NCBI GenBank assembly: GCA_030531285.1
Contig: JAUNNW010000014.1
Span: forward strand, 2,307 to 15,921
Length of the DNA stretch: 13,615 nucleotides
Direction of reading: 5' to 3'
Source of the DNA: Synergistaceae bacterium
GTDB taxonomy: Bacteria; Synergistota; Synergistia; Synergistales; Synergistaceae
Below, piece by piece: positions 6,574-13,615 of this stretch (position 1 is its first letter; each line of letters opens with the position of its first letter). The translations under genes and the position numbers were made by a program. The notes below the pieces were generated by a model, which made no database searches, was not told the origin of the DNA, and was given only the letters and a program-made list of their open reading frames with translations.

Positions 6574-7431
6574 TTACACCTCCGCCCAGTCCAGCTGCGC
6601 AAAACCTGTCCTGCGCGCTGCTGAATCAAATTCTTTTATCTGCGACAGTACAAAATCCATTTTTTCAAGAGGAATCATGTTTGGTCCGTCGCTTTTGGCG
6701 TTTGCGGGGTCAGGATGCACTTCCGCAAACAGCGCGTCTATGCCTATCGCCAGGGCAGCGCGTATCAGCGGCAGGACAAAGCGCCTGTCCCCACCGCTCG
6801 AATTTCCGCTTCCGCCCGGTTTCTGAACGCTGTGCGTTGCGTCGAAGCAGACCGGGCAACCGAAGCTTCTCATAACGGCAAGCGAACGCATGTCAACGGA
6901 AAGCTCATGATAGCCGAACTCAGTACCGCGTTCGCAGAGCATTACGTCAGCGTTTCCCGACTCACGGCATTTTTCCGCAACGGATTTCATGTCTTCGGGA
7001 GCCATGAACTGCGCCTTTTTTATATTCAGCGCTCTGCCTGTTTTTGCGGCAGAGACAAGCAGGTCTGTCTGCCTGCAGAGAAAGGCTGGTATCTGAAGCA
7101 GATCCGCGACTTCGGCAGCCGGCATCGCCTGCCAGGGCTCATGTATGTCGGTTACAACCGGAACGCCAAGCTTTTCTTTTATTTCGGCAAGCTGTTCAAG
7201 ACCTTTGGAAAGCCCCGGGCCCCTGTAGCTTTTTATCGACGTGCGGTTTGCCTTGTCAAAAGAGGCCTTGAATACGTAGCCGAAGCCGTATTTTTCGCAG
7301 AGCCGTTTCATTTCGGCGCCGATCTCAAGCCCCAGTTCAAGGCTTTCAAGCGCACAGGGGCCTGCAAGAACCGCAAGCTTTCCGTTTCCGATTTCAACGT
7401 TTCCGGCGTTAATTTTCTTGATTTCCGTCAA
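6574..7431 (-). CDS. kdsA: 3-deoxy-8-phosphooctulonate synthase (Kdo-8-phosphate synthase), metal-dependent type
   Basis: Condenses arabinose-5-phosphate with phosphoenolpyruvate to Kdo-8-phosphate in the cytoplasm. 285 residues, normal length. Diagnostic segments: LAGPCALES (22-30), FKASFDKANRTS (54-65), SYRGPGL (68-74), TDIHEPWQA (94-102), IPAFLCRQTDLL (114-125), CERGTEFGY (166-174), FDATHSVQKPGG (196-207) and EVHPDP (237-242). Cys26, His200, Glu237 and Asp248 line up with the metal ligands Cys11, His185, Glu222 and Asp233 of the Aquifex aeolicus enzyme at a constant offset of 15. It is therefore of the metal-dependent class, whereas E. coli KdsA has Asn at the Cys position. The start is TTG at 7431, supported by an SD 9 bp upstream and by the fit to family length. 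It lies 2 bp after the lpxK fusion gene. Confidence 0.96.
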   Translation of the reverse strand: MTEIKKINAGNVEIGNGKLAVLAGPCALESLELGLEIGAEMKRLCEKYGFGYVFKASFDKANRTSIKSYRGPGLSKGLEQLAEIKEKLGVPVVTDIHEPWQAMPAAEVADLLQIPAFLCRQTDLLVSAAKTGRALNIKKAQFMAPEDMKSVAEKCRESGNADVMLCERGTEFGYHELSVDMRSLAVMRSFGCPVCFDATHSVQKPGGSGNSSGGDRRFVLPLIRAALAIGIDALFAEVHPDPANAKSDGPNMIPLEKMDFVLSQIKEFDSAARRTGFAQLDWAEV

Positions 7432-7433
7432 TT

Positions 7434-9713
7434 TTATTCGCCCCTTCCAGTTTCAGATGACGCGTCAATGTAATTTCTGAATTTTTCGTAGACTGAGCAG
7501 CGGTTGTCCCAGCCAAGTTCCGAAGCACAGTACTGCACAACGCTGTCAAGCGCACCCTGTCCGCCGAGATGTCTTATTCCGGCTTCGCTCATCGACTTCC
7601 ACAGCTCAGGGTCTTCAAGTATTTTCTGCGCGGCATCGGCAAGGGCAACAGGATTTGCGTCAACAAGCACTTCCGCTTCCTGAAGCAGTTTTTTCTGGCG
7701 CAGCTTTCCTGTTTCCATTATTGAAACGACAGGAAGTCCAAGCCCTGCGCAAAGCTGGTTTGCAGTACCTCCGAGCCCTATAAGCAGGTCAGCTCCCGTC
7801 GCGGCGGCTGTTACCTGCCCGTGCGTGTGGATATGTATCGAGGTTTCTTTGCAGGAAAGCTCTGTTCCGTCCGCCGAAAGCGTCCAGTCTTCAAGACTGC
7901 CCGCCATTTTTGTCCAGTTGGTCGTAGGCGCGGGAACCATTACAAACTGGCACTGGACACGCTTTGAAAGCTCTCTCGCCGCTTCTATGACAAGACTTAT
8001 GTCGTTGTAGGCGCGCGGTCTGCTGCCCGGAAGCAGCACAACTCTCGCTGATTTGTCGTCCTTCCATTCAACGCCTTTGTCGCTGTCGTTGATAAGATCC
8101 ATGACAGGGTTTCCGCAAAATTCCGCGCTGACACCGTCTGCTGTCAGTTCCTGTGCAGTTTCGGCATCTCTTGTCCAGACGCGTCTGCTGCGTTTTCTGA
8201 GCAGAAAGCGTTCGACTCTGTAATGTCCGCTGAGATGCACCGATTTTGCCGTTGCGAGCAGTACTGGGCTTACACCTTGCCCCCAGAGAACGTTGGAGAA
8301 AAGATAGACGTCGCCGACGCACACCGGCGTGCGGTAATCCCTGCCTATTTTTCTCATCGTCGCTATTTGGCGTTTAATTGACGTGCCAAGCCCGTGTCTG
8401 AAATCGTTGACAAGCTCGCCTACGTTGTACTTTACAATGCCTCCGCTCGGCATTTCCACAGACGGGGAAACAACCTCTATTCCCTCTTTTTCGTAATGCT
8501 TTCCGGAGCCTACAAAGGCAAACGCCGAGATTGCCGCGGACTTAAAGCGCTCGCGCATCTTTTTCGCCAGAATTACCCCGATTGCGTCTTCGCCGTAACC
8601 GTTTGAAGCCACCATAAGATGCGGCCTCAGCTTTTCGCAAAGCATTTCGCGGAAACGTTCCTTTTCCGGCATTACTACGGAAATCCGCAGTACGTACACC
8701 GGAAGCTTGAGCTTTGCGTCCTTCGGCAGATTCATAGTGTCTTTCTCGGTGCAGATAAAGCCTGAAGCTCCAAGCCTCTCTGCAAGGTCGTTAAGTTTGT
8801 CAACGTCCTCTGCCGTAAATTCGTGGTGGTCCTGATAGGTGCGTTCGGCGGCAACAGTTATTCCGCGTCCCGCGACGTAGCGGTAGAAACCCTCAGGATT
8901 GCCTATCGCGGAAAACACGACGTAGCTTCCTTTCGGTTTTTCAATTATCGGCTTCGTAACAGGCTCGCTGCCGTTTTCATACACAAGCCAGGAATCGTAA
9001 TTTATTTCCGCCACAAAAATTTTCTCAGGCGAAACGTATTTTTCAAGTTCTGTCCTTGTATTGCGCACCGATTCTTCCGTAATCTGGTTAGCTTTTGTTA
9101 TTACAACCATGTCTGCCCTGCCGAACGCGGTTTTGGGCTCGCGCATCAGCCCTGCGGGAATTACCCGGCCGTTGCCGAACGGACAGGTGCCGTCAACAAG
9201 CACCACGTCAACGTCGCGTGCCATGCGTCTGTGCTGGAAAGTATCGTCCGTAACGGCAATTTCCGCACCTAAATCTGACAGCAGTTCAACGCCCTTTACA
9301 CGGTTCTTGGCAACAACAATGCTGACTCCGGGCAGGCGCTTTGCAAGCATAAGAGGCTCGTCGCCCGCTATATCCCTGCGGAAGCTGTCTTCGTCCTGCC
9401 CTATCCATATCGGTTCCGGATGCTTTGTTTTGTAGCCGCGGCTGACAAGACCGGCGTTTATTCCGGCTTCGTGGAACATACGGACAATATACTCGCACAT
9501 CGGGGTTTTGTTGGTGCCGCCGAACGAGTTGTTTCCAATGCTGACAACGGGAAGCTTCGGCTCAACAGTCGTAAAAATTCCGCGTTCGAAAAGGAAAATG
9601 CGCAGCCTCATCCAGGCACGCGTCACAAACTGCGTCGGATAAAGCAGATTCCAGGGCGACGCCGGCGATTCTCCTCTCGTGTAGCTTAAATAACTTCGTA
9701 CTATTCTTGACAT
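7434..9713 (-). CDS. lpxK: Fusion protein: tetraacyldisaccharide 4'-kinase (LpxK) plus LpxB-related domain
   Basis: 759 residues, about twice a normal LpxK (about 330). Residues 1-360 are LpxK, which phosphorylates the 4' position of the lipid A disaccharide at the inner membrane. Seen there: SIGNNSFGGTNKTP (58-71, P-loop), SRGYK (91-95), GDEPLMLA (118-125), TDDTFQHRRMARD (155-167), FGNGRVIPAGLMREP (179-193), FSAIGNPEGF (267-276), YQDHHEFT (293-300) and CTEKDTMNLP (321-330). The P-loop has Asn68 where GGTGKTP is usual. Residues about 365-745 start with MVASNGYGEDAIG (367-379) and resemble the lipid-A-disaccharide-synthase-related family (TIGR03492 type), known mainly from Cyanobacteria and Deinococcus and without known function. 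Late LpxB-like segments are LLPGSRPRAY and LLIGLGGTANQLCAGLGLPV. The ATG at 9713 overlaps msbA by 13 bp and has SD GGAAGGA (9722-9728). The reading frame is continuous. Confidence 0.9.
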   Translation of the reverse strand: MSRIVRSYLSYTRGESPASPWNLLYPTQFVTRAWMRLRIFLFERGIFTTVEPKLPVVSIGNNSFGGTNKTPMCEYIVRMFHEAGINAGLVSRGYKTKHPEPIWIGQDEDSFRRDIAGDEPLMLAKRLPGVSIVVAKNRVKGVELLSDLGAEIAVTDDTFQHRRMARDVDVVLVDGTCPFGNGRVIPAGLMREPKTAFGRADMVVITKANQITEESVRNTRTELEKYVSPEKIFVAEINYDSWLVYENGSEPVTKPIIEKPKGSYVVFSAIGNPEGFYRYVAGRGITVAAERTYQDHHEFTAEDVDKLNDLAERLGASGFICTEKDTMNLPKDAKLKLPVYVLRISVVMPEKERFREMLCEKLRPHLMVASNGYGEDAIGVILAKKMRERFKSAAISAFAFVGSGKHYEKEGIEVVSPSVEMPSGGIVKYNVGELVNDFRHGLGTSIKRQIATMRKIGRDYRTPVCVGDVYLFSNVLWGQGVSPVLLATAKSVHLSGHYRVERFLLRKRSRRVWTRDAETAQELTADGVSAEFCGNPVMDLINDSDKGVEWKDDKSARVVLLPGSRPRAYNDISLVIEAARELSKRVQCQFVMVPAPTTNWTKMAGSLEDWTLSADGTELSCKETSIHIHTHGQVTAAATGADLLIGLGGTANQLCAGLGLPVVSIMETGKLRQKKLLQEAEVLVDANPVALADAAQKILEDPELWKSMSEAGIRHLGGQGALDSVVQYCASELGWDNRCSVYEKFRNYIDASSETGRGE
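7441..7448 (-). promoter_or_regulatory. Ribosome binding site deciding the TTG start of kdsA
   Basis: GGAAGGGG on the minus strand ends 9 bp before TTG (7431-7429). It lies inside the last codons of the lpxK fusion gene, so translation of kdsA is probably coupled to it. No in-frame ATG or GTG nearby gives a full-length protein. Confidence 0.6.
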
Positions 9714-11470
9714 GTTTCAGTTCCTTCCGCGCTGCTTGCCGCGTAAAGTTTGCTGTAATGCCCGTTTGCGGCAAGCAGTTCATCGTGGGTGCCCTGCTCG
9801 ACAATTTTGCCGCCGCTGAGAACGATAATCCTGTCGGCGCTGCGTATTGTCGAAAGCCTGTGCGCGATAACTATCGAGGTGCGCCCTTCCATTGCGTTGT
9901 TCATTGCCTGCTGCACCTGTTTTTCAACGAGAGCGTCAAGCGACGACGTTGCTTCATCCATAATAAGTATCTTCGGATCCCTGACAACTGCGCGGGCTAT
10001 TGCAACGCGCTGCCTTTGTCCGCCTGAAAGCGTTACGCCGCGTTCTCCGACCTCTGTTTCAAATTTCTCTGGCAGAGCGTCGATAAAATCGTAAATGTCC
10101 GCGATTTTCGCGGCGCGGACAAGGTCGTCCTGCGTCGCCGCAGGGAAGCCGTAGGCTATGTTGTGAGCGAGAGTGCCCTTCATAAGCACAGGATCCTGCT
10201 GCACAACGCCTGTTCTGCGGCGGTAGCTTTTCAAATCAAGCTGTCTGAGATCTGTTCCGTCTATGTAAATCGCGCCCTGCTGCGGGTCATAAAAACGCAT
10301 TACGAGGTCGCCGAGCGTAGATTTTCCGGCGCCCGTAGCCCCAACCACCGCCACCGTTTCACCCGCCCTGATTTCAAGATTTATGCCCTTCAGCACAGGA
10401 TTTTCCGCATCGTAGCCAAACCACACGTTTTCAAACTTTATGCTGCCGTGCATGGGTGAAAGCGTAACGGGATTTTCCGCAATTTCAACCTCGTTGTCCA
10501 TATCTATTATTTCAAAAACTCTGTCCGCCGATGCGGCGCCCTGCTGTATACTGCTGAAGGAATTGCTGAGAGACTGAAGCGGGTGGCCAAGAAGTCCGAT
10601 ATAGGTTACAAAGGCAACAAGCTCACCTGCCATGAGATCTCCCGATATGACCAAATAACCTCCCAGCCAAAGTACAAACGCAAGCGCGGTAATCAGGATT
10701 ACCTCAACGGCACCCTGCAGCACGCCTTTGTACTGCGTGCCTCTCATAACCGCGCGGAAATGGCTGTACGATTCCTCTTTGAAACGCCGGTATTCCTCCT
10801 CTTCCGTAACAAAAGAACGGACAATTTTGATTGAGGAAATTGCTTCCTGGGCAATGGCGGCAACCGTCGCCAGCCTTGCCTGAATTGTTCTGCCGACCTG
10901 GCGCAGCTTTGCGGAAGTTTTGCTTATAGCGAAGGCTACCACAGGACAGGCGGCAAAAGTGACAACCGTCAGCTTCCAGTTAATATAGAATATGAAGCAG
11001 ATAATCCCTATGAAGGTCGAACCCTGAAATACAAGGTCAACAAGCGAAGACGCCAGAATGTTCTGAAGCGTGCCGACGTCGTTTGTGATGCGCGACAAAA
11101 ATTCTCCGCTTCTGTGACTGTACAGGGTGCCGAGAGAAAGCCTCTGCGTGCGGTCGTAAAGCTCAAGGCGCAGGTCTATGAGCACGCGCTGACCTACCCA
11201 CGTCATAAGATAAAGATGTGCGTAGTTAAAAACCGCCTTGCCGACGTAAAGCAGAATGACCGCAAGCACGATAAGATTGAGCATGCCGATCTGTTTTTTG
11301 ATAAGCACGTCGTCAATAACGTTTTTAAGAAGCCACGGCGGAAGAATACTGAAAACCGCAGCCAAAACCATTGAAATTATGGCAAGCACAAGCCGTTTTT
11401 TGTAGGGCGCACAGTATTTCAGAAGCCGTATGTAAGAGCTCCAGGACTCTTTGTTTGCCAGTTTCAGCAT
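9701..11470 (-). CDS. msbA: MsbA-type lipid A ABC exporter (fused membrane and ATPase domains)
   Basis: 589 residues, the usual length of a half-size ABC exporter that works as a homodimer. Membrane domain 1-320 with hydrophobic segments around 27-47, 63-83, 145-182 and 253-292. ATPase domain 340-580: Walker A GATGAGKST (377-385), Q-loop VVQQDP (422-427), signature LSGGQRQRVAIARA (481-494), Walker B ILIMDE (501-506), D-loop SSLDA (509-513) and H-loop His537 (IVIAHRLST). These residues are all intact. The sequence alone cannot separate MsbA from other exporters of the family, but its place between lpxB and lpxK strongly supports flipping of lipid A or Kdo-lipid A across the inner membrane. The ATG at 11470 overlaps lpxB by 7 bp and has an SD GGAGAGG inside the lpxB end. 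Confidence 0.9.
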   Translation of the reverse strand: MLKLANKESWSSYIRLLKYCAPYKKRLVLAIISMVLAAVFSILPPWLLKNVIDDVLIKKQIGMLNLIVLAVILLYVGKAVFNYAHLYLMTWVGQRVLIDLRLELYDRTQRLSLGTLYSHRSGEFLSRITNDVGTLQNILASSLVDLVFQGSTFIGIICFIFYINWKLTVVTFAACPVVAFAISKTSAKLRQVGRTIQARLATVAAIAQEAISSIKIVRSFVTEEEEYRRFKEESYSHFRAVMRGTQYKGVLQGAVEVILITALAFVLWLGGYLVISGDLMAGELVAFVTYIGLLGHPLQSLSNSFSSIQQGAASADRVFEIIDMDNEVEIAENPVTLSPMHGSIKFENVWFGYDAENPVLKGINLEIRAGETVAVVGATGAGKSTLGDLVMRFYDPQQGAIYIDGTDLRQLDLKSYRRRTGVVQQDPVLMKGTLAHNIAYGFPAATQDDLVRAAKIADIYDFIDALPEKFETEVGERGVTLSGGQRQRVAIARAVVRDPKILIMDEATSSLDALVEKQVQQAMNNAMEGRTSIVIAHRLSTIRSADRIIVLSGGKIVEQGTHDELLAANGHYSKLYAASSAEGTETCQE

Positions 11471-12606
11471 GCTATCCTCTCCATAATGCGTTTTGCCCAG
11501 CGCTCATAAACTCCGGTGGTGCCAAGCTTCGCCTTTGTCTGTTTCAGTTTGCCAAGCACCCCCGCGCGGAATTCCGCGCTTCCCTCAAGCCACGCAAGAG
11601 CCTTGTCCGCAACGGCTTCCGGGGTGCACTTGTTTTGGAAAAGCTCAGGGAAAATTTCTTCCTGCGCTATTATGTTCGTCATTGAAAAACAGCCTGCAGG
11701 CAATCCCGGCTTTACAATAAGATTTGCGATAAAGCCTGACAGCGCGTTCATTTTGTAAACAGAAACCATATACTTTTCAAGCAGCAGCGACTCAACGGTA
11801 ATTGTCCCGCTTGCGCTTACGGAGCACTGCGCCGCTGCAAGCAGCTCCCGTCCGGAACCGTCAAAATGCCTCAGCCGTTTTTCGTCCAGAGTCTTTACAA
11901 GCTGCGCCTTTGCCTCTGGGTTAAGCCCCTGCGCAACGGAAAAAACCGGCTGCCAGCCGTGCGCTGACAAAATTTCCGCAGCCTGTTCCATAACGGGAAC
12001 CAGCTTTGTAACCTCGCTGCGGCGTGAACCCGGCATAAACGCGACTATTTTGTCGTTGCCGGCAAACTCGCCGGGGATTTTCGTCTCCCCGCGCTTTACA
12101 AACTCCTCAAGCAGCGGGGCGCCGTCCCAGTACGAATTGCAGCCGTGCGACACAAAATAATCATGCTCAAATTTGTACAGCGGAAAACATTCCGTCACGT
12201 ATTTTTTCAGATATTTGACGCGTCCGCTTCTCCATGCCCACACCGTAGGCGGCGAAACGTAGAATACAGACCCTGTGTAGCCGTATTTGCGCAGCTTCGC
12301 AAGCAGCCGCAGATGATAATCGGGACTGTCAACGACAACCACCGCGTCCGGATTGCGGCGCACTATCGTATCCGCCGTTTCCTTAAGCAGTCTTAAAACC
12401 CGCGGCACCGAAGAAAAAACCTCGGTAAGCCCGAACAGCTGAAGCTGTTCGCCGCGCCACAGCACGTCAACGCCTGCCGCACGCGATTCTGCGGCTCCCA
12501 TGCCCCACAGCTCGCCGTCAAAGCCGCCGCAACGCAGCGCTTTGACAATTTCCGCCATGTAATGGTCGCCGGAAGCCTCCGCAGAACTCAAAAAAACTGA
12601 CTTCAT
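11464..12606 (-). CDS. lpxB: Lipid-A-disaccharide synthase
   Basis: Joins UDP-2,3-diacylglucosamine and lipid X (2,3-diacylglucosamine-1-phosphate) to the beta-1,6 disaccharide; peripheral at the inner membrane, GT19 family. 380 residues, matching E. coli (382). Motifs: SSAEASGDHYMA (7-18; AGExSGD in most), WGMGA (34-38), VVVDSPDYHLRL (near 95-106, with the catalytic-type Asp), YVSPPTVWAWR (near 117-127), FPLYKFE (typically FPFE), MPGSRRSE (near 195-202), SASGTITVES (usually SGTATLE) and a late AGCFSMTNIIAQEEIFPEL. All key segments are present. The ATG overlaps the lpxI stop as ATGA (12603-12606), a typical translational coupling. Confidence 0.95.
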   Translation of the reverse strand: MKSVFLSSAEASGDHYMAEIVKALRCGGFDGELWGMGAAESRAAGVDVLWRGEQLQLFGLTEVFSSVPRVLRLLKETADTIVRRNPDAVVVVDSPDYHLRLLAKLRKYGYTGSVFYVSPPTVWAWRSGRVKYLKKYVTECFPLYKFEHDYFVSHGCNSYWDGAPLLEEFVKRGETKIPGEFAGNDKIVAFMPGSRRSEVTKLVPVMEQAAEILSAHGWQPVFSVAQGLNPEAKAQLVKTLDEKRLRHFDGSGRELLAAAQCSVSASGTITVESLLLEKYMVSVYKMNALSGFIANLIVKPGLPAGCFSMTNIIAQEEIFPELFQNKCTPEAVADKALAWLEGSAEFRAGVLGKLKQTKAKLGTTGVYERWAKRIMERIAC

Positions 12607-13403
12607 CCTACAACCCCGATAACGGAAATCTTTTCGCGTTTGGCAATTTCCTCAAACTTGTCAAAATCCATAATCATCGTATGCCCCGCGTGAACGGCAA
12701 GACAGGTGAGACCTGCGCCTGCCATGTTTTCCAGCGTTTGGGGACCAACCGTAGGAATATCGTATCTCTCGTCCTGGTCAAGACGCATCAGTTTTGCGAC
12801 AACGCCGCCCTTTGTCAGCTCTCCCGCGCGGAGAATCATTTTATCCGTACCCTCTATAGCCTCAACGGCAATAACCGCCCCTTTGTTCACGACAACAGAC
12901 TGCCCGAAGGAAAGAGGAACAAGTCTGCTGCATATTTCAACGCCGTATTTGACGTCCTCAAGCTCGCTCTCCGAAGGCTCGCGCCCTGCGATAAAACCCT
13001 CATGCGCAACCAGCTGCGGAACAATGTCTTTATAGTTTATGACCTTGAAACCCTGCTTCTCAAAGAAATCAACGATAGCGCCGAGCAGGGAATGGTCATC
13101 GCGGAACAGAAGACCGGCAAGAAATTTCTGCGAAGTGAAATCAAGCAGGGCTGGCTTGAACATAAGCGACTTCGGCACGCGCCCCGCCATAATTATCCTG
13201 TCAACGCCCAGTTCTTTCATACTCTTTATCGCGGCGCCGAGATTAGGCTTCTGAATATCAACAACCTCACAGGCAAACGCCCTGAGCTCTTCAAAATCAT
13301 GCCTCAGATTGTAAAGCACCGGAGCATCACCCTGTTCCGAAAGCTGTTTTGCGATGGAGACAGGAAGCATACCCTCACCGGCTATAAGCGCGATTCTGCC
13401 CAA
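12603..13403 (-). CDS. lpxI: UDP-2,3-diacylglucosamine pyrophosphatase LpxI (DUF1009)
   Basis: Hydrolyses UDP-2,3-diacylglucosamine to lipid X and UMP; it replaces LpxH in many bacteria outside the beta- and gamma-proteobacteria. From the chosen TTG start it is 266 residues, close to Caulobacter LpxI (about 270-280). N-terminal GRIALIAGEGMLP matches the family start. Further motifs: MAGRVPKS (72-79), RDDHSLLGAIVDFFEKQGF (about 101-119), AVEAIEGTDKM (179-189) and RYDIPTVGPQT (213-223), whose Asp215 matches the catalytic Asp225 of the Caulobacter enzyme. The TTG at 13403 lies 8 bp after GAGAGGGG. A GTG at 13412 is possible but shares a base with that SD. The longer frame up to 13520 runs through the promoter and cannot be the real start. 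First gene of the operon; it overlaps lpxB by 4 bp. Confidence 0.93.
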   Translation of the reverse strand: MGRIALIAGEGMLPVSIAKQLSEQGDAPVLYNLRHDFEELRAFACEVVDIQKPNLGAAIKSMKELGVDRIIMAGRVPKSLMFKPALLDFTSQKFLAGLLFRDDHSLLGAIVDFFEKQGFKVINYKDIVPQLVAHEGFIAGREPSESELEDVKYGVEICSRLVPLSFGQSVVVNKGAVIAVEAIEGTDKMILRAGELTKGGVVAKLMRLDQDERYDIPTVGPQTLENMAGAGLTCLAVHAGHTMIMDFDKFEEIAKREKISVIGVVG

Positions 13404-13411
13404 AACGTTCA

Positions 13412-13419
13412 CCCCTCTC
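13412..13419 (-). promoter_or_regulatory. Ribosome binding site deciding the TTG start of lpxI
   Basis: GAGAGGGG on the minus strand is followed by an 8-bp spacer and TTG (13403-13401), after which the protein begins with the family-typical GRIALIAGEG. The rival GTG (13412-13410) overlaps the last base of the motif and so could not use it. Confidence 0.6.
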
Positions 13420-13485
13420 AGACTTCCGCAGCGACGCGTCTGCACAACAAAAACTGCACCCGTACGCGTGCTTATTCTGCCGTTA

Positions 13486-13514
13486 AGTATACCATTAAAG
13501 CCCCTGTTTGACAA
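13486..13514 (-). promoter_or_regulatory. Near-consensus sigma-70 promoter of the lpxI operon
   Basis: TTGTCA (13509-13514, 5/6) and TATACT (13486-13491, 5/6) are separated by exactly 17 bp, and a TG one base before the -10 makes it an extended -10 promoter. The transcript should start near 13479, leaving a leader of about 75 nt before lpxI. No other promoter of this quality was seen inside the operon, whose genes overlap or nearly touch, so one long transcript down to about 1100 is likely. Confidence 0.8.
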
Positions 13515-13522
13515 AAACAAAA

Positions 13523-13552
13523 CGGCTTGGGAATTTTTATTATCCCAAGCCG
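13523..13552 (-). terminator. Rho-independent terminator upstream of the lpxI operon, possibly bidirectional
   Basis: A perfect 10-bp stem, CGGCTTGGGA (13523-13532) and TCCCAAGCCG (13543-13552), encloses a 10-nt A/T loop. On the minus strand the stem is followed by TTTTGTTTTTG, so it should end transcription of a gene lying to the right of the window. On the plus strand it is followed by CTTGTTTTGTTTT, so it may work both ways. Its minus-strand T-tract touches the -35 box of the operon promoter. Confidence 0.8.
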
Positions 13553-13576
13553 CTTGTTTTGTTTTCGCTTCGCTCT

Positions 13577-13611
13577 AATTACAAATGACGAATGACGAAT
13601 TACGAATGACC
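13577..13611. repeat. Five degenerate tandem copies of a 7-bp unit
   Basis: On the plus strand, aattaca, aatgacg, aatgacg, aattacg and aatgacc follow one another without gaps. Each copy differs from its neighbours by at most two bases. The array lies in an A/T-rich intergenic stretch beyond the terminator and may continue past the right edge only in degenerate form (the window ends 4 bp later). Nothing in it looks coding. Confidence 0.65.
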
Positions 13612-13615
13612 TTAA

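Noticed and set aside
13404..13520. N-terminal extension of lpxI to a TTG at 13520
   Set aside because: The extension contains the -35 and -10 promoter elements and starts in the terminator T-tract; its sequence has no likeness to LpxI, whose family start matches GRIALIAGEG.
1..13615. CRISPR arrays, tRNA or rRNA genes, insertion sequences, phage or defence genes
   Set aside because: None seen on either strand. Coding sequence fills nearly the whole window and all genes fit envelope biosynthesis or sulfur transfer.

Overview
The window reads as a piece of the chromosome of a Gram-negative bacterium. Every gene I can support lies on the minus strand. Between about 13,490 and 1,100 sits one tightly packed late lipid A / Kdo operon. 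In transcription order it is lpxI, lpxB, an msbA-type exporter, an lpxK fused to an LpxB-like domain, kdsA, kdsD, waaA, an uncharacterised 406-residue gene, kdsB and an ELM1-like gene. LpxI instead of LpxH, a metal-dependent-type KdsA, the LpxK fusion and this gene order suggest a deep-branching diderm. My best guess is a member of Synergistota. That is an inference from gene content, not from a marker gene.

Layout from right to left. The right edge (13,577-13,611) holds five degenerate copies of a 7-bp repeat. A 10-bp stem terminator (13,523-13,552) ends transcription arriving from the right. Its T-tract on the minus strand runs into a near-consensus promoter (-35 at 13,509-13,514, 17-bp spacer, extended -10 at 13,486-13,491), which should drive the whole operon. 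Genes then follow with overlaps or very short gaps down to 1,100. A 95-bp gap with a weaker promoter candidate precedes an exported two-domain rhodanese protein whose 3' end runs off the left edge of the window.

How the genes work together. LpxI makes lipid X, LpxB joins it to UDP-diacylglucosamine, and LpxK adds the 4'-phosphate. KdsD and KdsA make Kdo-8-phosphate, KdsB activates free Kdo as CMP-Kdo, and WaaA transfers Kdo to lipid IVA. MsbA flips the product across the inner membrane. Kdo-8-phosphate phosphatase (KdsC), the early enzymes LpxA/C/D and the late acyltransferases are not in the window.

Points of most interest: (1) waaA appears to have lost its start codon. Its N-terminal anchor region is coded directly after the kdsD stop, in the same frame, but begins with ACG and has no ATG, GTG or TTG until residue 35. 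(2) LpxK is fused to a full LpxB-related glycosyltransferase-like domain, and its P-loop is altered. (3) An unrecognised 406-residue protein sits inside the Kdo gene set. (4) Two enzymes-by-homology, KdsB and the rhodanese, have substitutions at expected metal-ligand or catalytic positions.
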